64,000 nucleotides of DNA from Dryomyza anilis (Eukaryota; Arthropoda; Insecta; Diptera; Dryomyzidae): contig OX638133.1 of assembly GCA_951804985.1 (NCBI GenBank), forward strand, positions 23,094,963 to 23,158,962, given 5' to 3'. The notes below the pieces were generated by a model. It searched no databases, had not been told where the DNA came from, and saw only the letters and a list, made by a program, of their open reading frames with translations. Position numbers and translations under genes: made by a program. Below, one piece after another: positions 57,911 through 64,000 of this stretch (the first letter of the stretch is position 1; each line of letters opens with the position of its first letter).

Positions 57911-58800
57911 TAAACAATTTTATTGTTATTCATAAAAATGGATGCAAAAAGTGCGCATATTTGCGTAAAATATGTCAGAGCTCGAAATGTAAAACGGGTA
58001 AAAAAATATTTGATTTTTGTCAACAAAAAAAATATATATATCCAACTCGAAAGAGTAAATTAAATAAAATGTGATACTACCTACGTCCTGACAAACATTT
58101 CAATGCATATGCATAAAAATTGCTCGAGCTGTTCACAATTTTTAGAAATTTTATTGAAATTTAACCTCGAAAATATGCGATTAATACCCTTCATTCTAAT
58201 ATTTATACCATATAAACATACGAATGATTACTGCTGGCATTAATACAAATAATTTAATACCATCAAAATCGGTTATTCCGTTCATGTTTTATTACGTTTT
58301 TCATCAATGGAAGAAATTGCGATTTTACTACAGTTGTTATTCAAGGATTATGTACTGAACTTGATGTATGAAAAATTTCACTTCCGCTTGTACGATTCTT
58401 TCTATTTTTGGATAGTAAGATGCTATCAATATCTAACTTAATACAAAAATCCACATATTTATCTAACTAAATACAAAAGTTAAAGTTAAATACGTGGCAA
58501 ATATTTACAGTTTCAAAAAAAAAAGATTTTTAAATTTAATATATGAAATATGAAATGTGCCACTCCCTCATTTCCAATTTCGCCCATTTTTGGAGTAGTG
58601 TAAGGTGCAGCCATAAACTAATTTAATACAAAATTTTAACTGTCTTTCTCTTAAAAGAAAAAGTTACAGATAAAAAGTGTGAAAAACAAATTTTTCAATT
58701 TTCATATCAGAAAAGTGCCACTCCCCTTTTTCATATTTTCCCCATTTTTCACAGAAAAATGTGTATAACTAATAACTATATGAATCTAAAATAACAATGC
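57911..58800. other. A+T-rich spacer with Helentron-like phrases
   Basis: Contains two AGTGCCACTCCC/ATGTGCCACTCCC phrases (58,555 and 58,708) followed by TTTTCCCCATTTTT-like text, reminiscent of the Helentron arms elsewhere. No gene. Confidence 0.35.
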
Positions 58801-58814
58801 CAGGGTTATACAGT

Positions 58815-59460
58815 CAATGTTTAAAGATTTTTAATAAAAATTAATAAAAAAAAAATATATTTTATTTTTATTTAATTTCAAGATTTCTTTTCAAAAATAT
58901 TTAGATATTTTTCTATGCCAACACACTATGTTCGAAACACCTGATATGTTTCTATGCAAATATATTTATATTCAGACCATTCAAAATCATATTTTATTTT
59001 AAACGTATTTATGTTTCAGTTCAAATATTTATTTTGTTTGGATGTAGTAATTATTATGTTTCAATTAGAACATACTCCATTTTAAGGGGCAACATTAAAA
59101 TGTTTCCGTGATATCATTTGTAAATCAGAGCTCATTAAAACACTGTTCAAGTCTTAAGACAACCCTGTTTACAAATGAATTCTCAGGCAATTATATATTA
59201 TGTTTATATAAAATTCCAAACATACATGTTAATGCCTGCAATATTATGTTTGGGAGAGCCATTTTTTTTTTTGCAGCGTGTAGTAAATTCATGTAAATCC
59301 ACGATTAAAGCAATTTATGTTTATATAGAATAATAATATTTCAATCTGAACAAAACAATTATAATTATAATGTAATTAGATTTTACTTCAAATATGTATA
59401 TGATGATTTCGAATTACATTATAATTACATTCAAACAAATCTTTTCTATCGTGAATACAC
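58815..59460 (+). repeat. Dispersed repeat D3, copy 2
   Basis: 58,815-59,280 parallels 54,025-54,490: AAAAATATTTAGATAT, CCATTTTAAGGGGCAAC, GATATCATTTGTAAATCAG and ATGTTTGGGAGAGCCATTTT, ending TTGCAGCGTG. 59,390-59,460 is the reverse complement of about 53,000-53,040 (ACATTCAAACAAATC). Likely fragments of one TIR element. Confidence 0.6.
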
Positions 59461-59518
59461 TGTTTAACGAAGTCCAATTAAATACCAATTAATACAGAAA
59501 ATGTATTCCTTTTAAATA

Positions 59519-60360
59519 TAGGGTAGACTGGGGTAAAGAGAAAAACGTTTTGATTTACGGTAAAAAATACATTAAAATATTTTTTTTAATTCTTTAAATG
59601 AGATTATGTAATAGAGTGATTCGTAATATAACTATTTTATTAACAGACTAAAATGTTGATTGTTTTTCGATATTTTTTTTAAACCGCTAATTTTTGGTCC
59701 TCTTGAAAATTCCTGGGGTAAAGTGGGAAATGTTAAAATGTTCACAAATAGGCAAATAATAGTTGATTTCTGTATTATTTTATGCATATTTACAATATAA
59801 ACAGTATAAATACATTCAGAATATGTAAAACATATTAGTGTAATGAAATATAGTTAATATTCATAAATATCTAATAATAATAATAATAGTTTGGCACTAC
59901 TGTTCTATAAGAACTTAGGCCGAGCTCTCTCACCATTTTGAGCTGTGCGTGTTATATTTGTACTCAAAGTGGTGGGACCTACAGTTTATTGCCGAATCCG
60001 AACGGCGGGTGAGAGCTTTTTCATAGGCAATGGTTTTACTCTCGTAGGTTTGCCATTTACTGCCGAGAGGTAGCACGGTATAGAAAAATGTTTCTATTAA
60101 AATATGTTGTTAGCCCCAGTCCAGGCTTGAACCGGGGACCTTTCGGCTCGCAGTCCAACGCACTAACCACTGAGCTACCGCGGCTACCAGAAATAATATT
60201 GAAAAATTAAAAAATTATGCAATTACTCGTCTTCATTAAAATTACTTAAATAAAATTAAATAAAAAAGTCTATACCATTTTGAGTAACAGTTTTTTTTTT
60301 TTGTTTAAAAATGCAATTTCCCGCATCACACCATTTCCCACTTTACACCAGAATGCCCTA
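59519..60360. mobile_element. TIR element hosting a SINE
   Basis: The left end TAGGGTAGACTGGGGTAAAG mirrors the right end (reverse complement TAGGGCATTCTGGTGTAAAG). The interior echoes CTGGGGTAAAGTGGGAAATG. The SINE at about 59,872-60,187 lies inside, so the TIR element is older. Net length without the SINE is about 526 bp. Confidence 0.65.
59872..60187 (-). mobile_element. tRNA-derived SINE, copy 2
   Basis: On the minus strand: GTAGCCGCGG start, A box TAGCTCAGTGG, B box GGTTCAAGCC, and the same body as 2035-2345 with few substitutions. It ends in AAACTATTATTATTATTAT, that is, a (TTA)n tail. A target duplication is not clear because the flank is itself an ATA/ATT run. Confidence 0.82.
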
Positions 60361-60814
60361 TTTATTATTTCTAAAATATAAAAAAAAACAGATCTCATTT
60401 TTATTTATAATTTACGTTGCATAAAAAAATATGAAACCCGCTAAATTTTTGTTTTCTTGCTATGATAACCATATCGAAATATTACAGCAACAGTATTTTT
60501 TTTTTGACGCTTACAATATACAAAAGAATATTTTTAATTAACGTTTAAAAATATGCCCTTTCTATCTGGCAAGACCGTGAACCCGCAAATACAATATTTT
60601 TGCAATAACTCTGTTTTAGGTCGAAAAACAAACAACAAAAAAAATACATTTTCAGGTTGAATATATTTGGAGACTTTTAGTGCTACAACGATGATATATG
60701 TAGAAGTGAAAATATGCTTAGAGCATACAACCAAACATTTCATACTGTTTTAAAAAGTTTAATTGAAAATCGCTGAACAATTATTTCAAACCAAACCAAG
60801 AATAATATATTATA

Positions 60815-61694
60815 AAGGGTTTTTCAACAGGGACGCTACAAAAGTAGAGCGTTAGTGACAGCAAACGACGCCATATTTCTTGCCGCTCTTTTGACATTTA
60901 TCTTCAGTAAGGTTTGCCATTTCATGATGGAAAGATATACGAGCCAACAACGAATCGAAATTATTAAAATTTACTACCGAAATTCGGTAGAAAAAATTGA
61001 GCGATGAAGCTCATTTCTGGCTGAATGGCTTCGTCAATAAACAAAATATGCGTTATAGGTCAGACAGCAGTCCACACGTACTCCATGAGTCATCATTGCA
61101 TCCCGAAAAAATTACGGTTTGCTGCGGTTTATGGGCCGGCGGCGTCATTGGGCCGTACTTCTAACCGGCACGTTACTGTGAATGGGAATCGCTACCGTTC
61201 AATGATAACCGAATATTTTTGGCCCCAATTGGATAATATGGACTTGGAGGACATGTGGTTCCAACAGGACGGCGCCACAAGCCACACAGCGAATGCCACA
61301 ATCAATTTATTGGAGAACGTGTTATATCACGAAATGGTCCAGTCGATTGGCCGCCTCGGTCGTGCGATTTGACGCCGTTAGTCTATTTCCTGTGGGGCTA
61401 CGTCAAGTCTATGGTCTATGCCAACAAGCCAGCGACGATTGATGAACTTCGTACGAATATCGAACGTGAAATTGTATCAGTATCGGCCGATTTATGCTTT
61501 AAAACCGTCGAAAATTGGGTTCAGCGTCTGGACTTCTGCAAGCGTGCCCGTGGTGGCCATGCAAAAGAAATCGAGTTCCATACATAATGGCATCGAACGT
61601 ACTTTTACAGGAAGAAAGAATTTCATTGATATTCAAAACCGTTTTTGTTTTATTTAAAAAAAACTTTTGTAGCGGCTCTTATTGAAAAACCCTT
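60815..61694 (+). mobile_element. mariner-family element, 880 bp, internally deleted
   Basis: Terminal repeats AAGGGTTTTTCAACAGGGAC at the left and (reverse complement) AAGGGTTTTTCAATAAGAGC at the right, each flanked by TA (60,813-60,814 and 61,695-61,696). It sits about 150 bp upstream of the TATA box of gene A3, immediately beside the conserved promoter block. Confidence 0.88.
60927..61587 (+). pseudogene. mariner transposase pseudogene
   Basis: Starts MERYTSQQRIEIIKIYYRNS, then jumps by deletion to a frame with KLRFAAVYGPAASLGRT and DMWFQQDGATSHTANATIN (second catalytic Asp). A frameshift leads to VISRNGPVDWPPRSCDLTPL (third acidic residue), FLWGYVKSMVYANKP and WVQRLDFCKRARGGH near the C-terminus. 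Spacing between the last two aspartates is about 34 residues, as in mariner-type enzymes. The DNA-binding region and first catalytic Asp are largely deleted, so it is inactive. A 5' fragment of the same family is at 8927-9147. Confidence 0.85.
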
Positions 61695-61706
61695 TAATAC
61701 ACGAAT

Positions 61707-61900
61707 AGTGTATAATTCGATACATTTACAAATTCTCACATTTGACTTTTCCATATTAATATTATTAGTCATGTTGCATCTGATTTTGTTATACTTTAAA
61801 ATGCATAAACATCTATCAACATTTTCCTCACTCGCCAATCATATAAAAGCTGAACCAAACACTGAACTAATTACAGTATATCTTTTACATAGTCCAAAAT
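61707..61900 (+). promoter_or_regulatory. Type A3 promoter block
   Basis: Matches A1 and A2 from ATAGTGTATAATTCGATACA onward: TTAATATTATTAGTCATGTT, TACTTTAAAATGCATAAACA, TATA box TATAAAAG (61,842-61,849) and initiator TTACAGTA near 61,871. Homology begins only about 12 bp after the mariner end, so more distal sequence is displaced or lost. Confidence 0.63.
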
Positions 61901-62033
61901 ATGGTAAGTTCTTGAAACAGTATGAACTTCATTTATTACATTATTTTTTTTACAGAATTTATTAATTATTACAATTTTGGTGTTAGCGATAGCCGCACCA
62001 CAAGGTACACGTGGCGGTTATTTGAAAGGCTAA
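61901..62033 (+). CDS. Small secreted-peptide candidate A3 (two exons, 26 residues)
   Basis: ATG exon at 61,901-61,903. The intron is 61,904-61,955 (52 bp; GTAAGT donor, TTTACAG acceptor). Exon 2 is 61,956-62,033. The peptide begins MNLLIITILVLAIAA and ends PQGTRGGYLKG. This is the copy with the most conventional signal peptide: a small-residue AIAA/AAP boundary gives a predicted mature tail of 11-12 residues rich in Gly, with Lys/Arg. The APQ start of the tail resembles QAPQPQ in type B. No close AATAAA is seen, so the 3' end is uncertain. Function not known. Confidence 0.66.
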
Positions 62034-62039
62034 TCCAGA

Positions 62040-62890
62040 TGTTCGTCTTATGGGGGCATTTTATTTTTTTTTAGCTTTTTTCCAATTCTTTTTATATGTT
62101 CTCATCAAATACAGTGAAAAATGAATTAAGCACAACTTTATTTCTTTAATTCAACTTTTTATTTTAGTTTTGAATGGTTAAAAAAAGGAGGAGCGGTCGA
62201 TCGGACCTGTCAAAAACCGATCCACCTACTTATTTGGTCATACAGCTAATCAAATGAAAGGTAATGATTCCAAATACTTAATTAAGTGGTTATTTTCATG
62301 ATCCGATAATCATAATGATTTGTAATTATGTTTAAAAAAAATCTTAGAATTAAATGCTGATTAATTATTTATCTAAATGACGACGAATTTCATGAATGAA
62401 TTGGTAACGCTGAAGATGAATATTCCAAACTATTACCCATACTTCTGTCGACATAGGTAATGTCTACTTCTGTCTAAATGGACTCAGTTGTTAAATTCGA
62501 CAAACGCCCTAATTTAGTTTGTGATTTAAACAGAGAAAATAGTTTGAAGAAACAAAAAATGTTCACTTCATCTGGTAAAGTAAAGTTTAACCCTTTTTTT
62601 GTTATTTTTTTTATTTATTTTTTTATTTCCCTTTGTTCAATATGATCCAGCTTCGAAATTATAACTATCACTTTTAATAGATAGGTGTTTTGGCATTTTT
62701 AAGGTATTTGTTATATAAGAGATGCCACTCCCAGTTGCCCAATTACGTCCGTATTCTAAGTGGCAACTAAATTATAAAAATGATTCTTTGTTTTTATTTT
62801 TTATAACTCAGCCGTTAATATGCCACAAATTGACGATTAAAATATTAAATTTGATCCTTCGCTTCCATTTTAATAACTACACCATTAACA
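62040..62890. other. Spacer with Helentron-like phrases
   Basis: Contains CTAATCAAATGAAAGGTAAT near 62,250 and TATAAGAGATGCCACTCCC near 62,713, typical of mini-me arms. No gene recognised. Confidence 0.35.
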
Positions 62891-63245
62891 AATGTAATTC
62901 AGAAAAGATCAATTAAAATTCAGAAATTCCATTTGAAATTCAAAAGACACAAATTGAAATTCAGAAATTCCATTTGAAATTCAAAAGACATCAATTGAAA
63001 TTCAGAAATTCCATTTAAAATTCAAAAGACATAAATTGAAATGGATTTTTCTGAATTTCAAATGGAAATTTCTGAATTTCAAATGAAAATTTCTGAATTT
63101 CAAATGAAAATTTCTGAATTTCAAATGAAAATTTCTGAATTTCAAATGAAAATTTCTGAATTTCAAATGAAAATTTCTAAATTTCAAATGGAAATTTCTG
63201 AATTTCAAATGAAAATTTCTGAATTTCAAATGGAAATTTCTGAAA
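62890..63245 (+). repeat. 41-bp and 21-bp A+T minisatellite, switching strand
   Basis: 62,915-63,035 has three units of TTGAAATTCAGAAATTCCAT plus TTGAAATTCAAAAGACA (about 41 bp). From 63,045 the array continues as the inverse motif, TTTCTGAATTTCAAATGAAAA (21 bp), about nine copies. Stop-free frames on both strands are artefacts. Confidence 0.9.
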
Positions 63246-63520
63246 TGGCGTAAACTTCTAGGAGGTCACTGATTAAGAATTTTGAAAGTTTTGGTTATGT
63301 GGGAGGTGCCACACTCCATTTATCCAAATCGTTCCGAATTTCAAAAAATCCCTCCTTAGTGCGCTACTACGTTGGGAGATGAACACCCTGTCCAAATTTC
63401 AAAATGAGATTTTTTTACGGGATTTTCTCAAATTTTCGGATTTATTTGGCTATTTTGAAAATTTTGAGTTTTTCTCTATAAGTATTTTGATGATATTAGG
63501 CGTATTTTCCATTTTGTGTT

Positions 63521-64000
63521 TTTTATGCCCTACACCTATGAGGTACAGGGTATATTAACTTTGTGCATATATTGTAACGCCCCTTAGGAGGCGTGTCCGG
63601 TATGGAAAAGTATATATATTCTTGATCAGCATCACTACCCGAGTCCGTTTAGCCATGCCCGTCTGCCTGTCTGTCCGTCTTGTTGTCTTGCTGTCCGAAT
63701 ACAGAATAACTTGAGAAATACTGATCAGAATGCGATGAAATTTCGTCTCAATATATTTTAGCCAAAAGTAGGAACTGAGTTTGAAAATGAGCCAAATCGG
63801 TCAACGGACACGCCCACCTCTTATACAAGTCAGTTTAGGAACTAATAACTCGAAAAGTATTCAAGATATAGGTATGAAATTTAAAACATATTGTTATAAT
63901 TCACCTAAAAATATGTGGTCCAAAAATGGGCGTGATCCGCCTACTTTTTTTTCATTATTTTCCGGGTTTTCATAGTGAAAATTTGATCCGTAAATTATTA
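63521..64000 (+). mobile_element. mini-me/DINE-1-like Helentron, cut by window end
   Basis: ATGCCCTACACCTATGAGGT, GTGTCCGGTATGG, the AAGTATATATATTCTTGATC block, CCGAGTCCGTTTAGCCATG, then a (GTCY)n run at about 63,660-63,697. It diverges from the 18-kb copy (CGCCCCTTAGGAGG in place of CACCCAGAAGGAAGC), so it is a different subfamily. Confidence 0.75.

Overview
This is eukaryotic, A+T-rich DNA, most likely from a higher fly (Diptera, Brachycera). The reasons are: several copies of the dipteran mini-me/DINE-1-like Helentron core (a TATATATATTCTTGATCAGC block followed by a GTCY microsatellite), very short introns of 52-67 bp, TATA-box core promoters, Tc1/mariner relics, an RTE-clade LINE, and a dense load of small inverted-repeat elements. 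There is no operon structure and no conserved housekeeping gene. Most long open frames are artefacts of stop-poor repeats.

Layout. 0-10 kb: dispersed satellite-like repeats, a tRNA-derived SINE with target-site duplication, a Helitron-like element carrying a 15-bp minisatellite, a dead Tc1/mariner element, several MITEs and a mariner fragment. 10-17 kb: mixed-composition DNA without a recognisable gene, a degenerate GACAATTCTTC-type repeat field, several copies of one MITE family, and a 1-kb pure pyrimidine tract. 17-22 kb: mini-me, MITEs and a foldback family with a second copy at 42.9 kb. 22.4-31.3 kb: a 9-kb block of 19-bp palindromic A+T minisatellite broken by three non-repetitive islands and a 450-bp hairpin. 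31-35.7 kb: islands, duplicated MITEs and satellite-like repeats. 35.8-39.1 kb: one full-length RTE-clade LINE with an intact endonuclease/reverse-transcriptase frame. 39.8-41.6 kb: a 41-bp minisatellite. 42.9-46.3 kb: foldback and TIR elements, then a GATC-rich segment.

47-62 kb holds what I consider the discovery of the window: a cluster of at least five very small two-exon genes that ORF finders miss. In each, exon 1 contributes only the ATG, a 52-67 bp GT-AG intron follows directly, and exon 2 encodes 25-28 more residues: a hydrophobic signal-like segment and a 10-13 residue tail. Type A genes (47,278; 50,511; 61,901; plus strand) and type B genes (49,733; 55,373; minus strand) have near-identical promoters within type, with TATA boxes. 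They lie in divergent B-A pairs, with an orphan type B promoter at 48.04-48.26 kb. Between the two closest A copies, the signal part, intron and UTRs are nearly identical, whereas 9 of 12 tail codons differ. That pattern resembles fast-evolving secreted peptides. One B gene has its last residues and stop codon supplied by a transposon end. I do not recognise the family, and a secreted immune, reproductive or signalling role is inference only.

Transposons have repeatedly entered this cluster. They include a mini-me copy, a CACTG-ended element that split a MITE, a 1.2-kb foldback, a SINE nested in a TIR element, and a mariner copy just upstream of gene A3.
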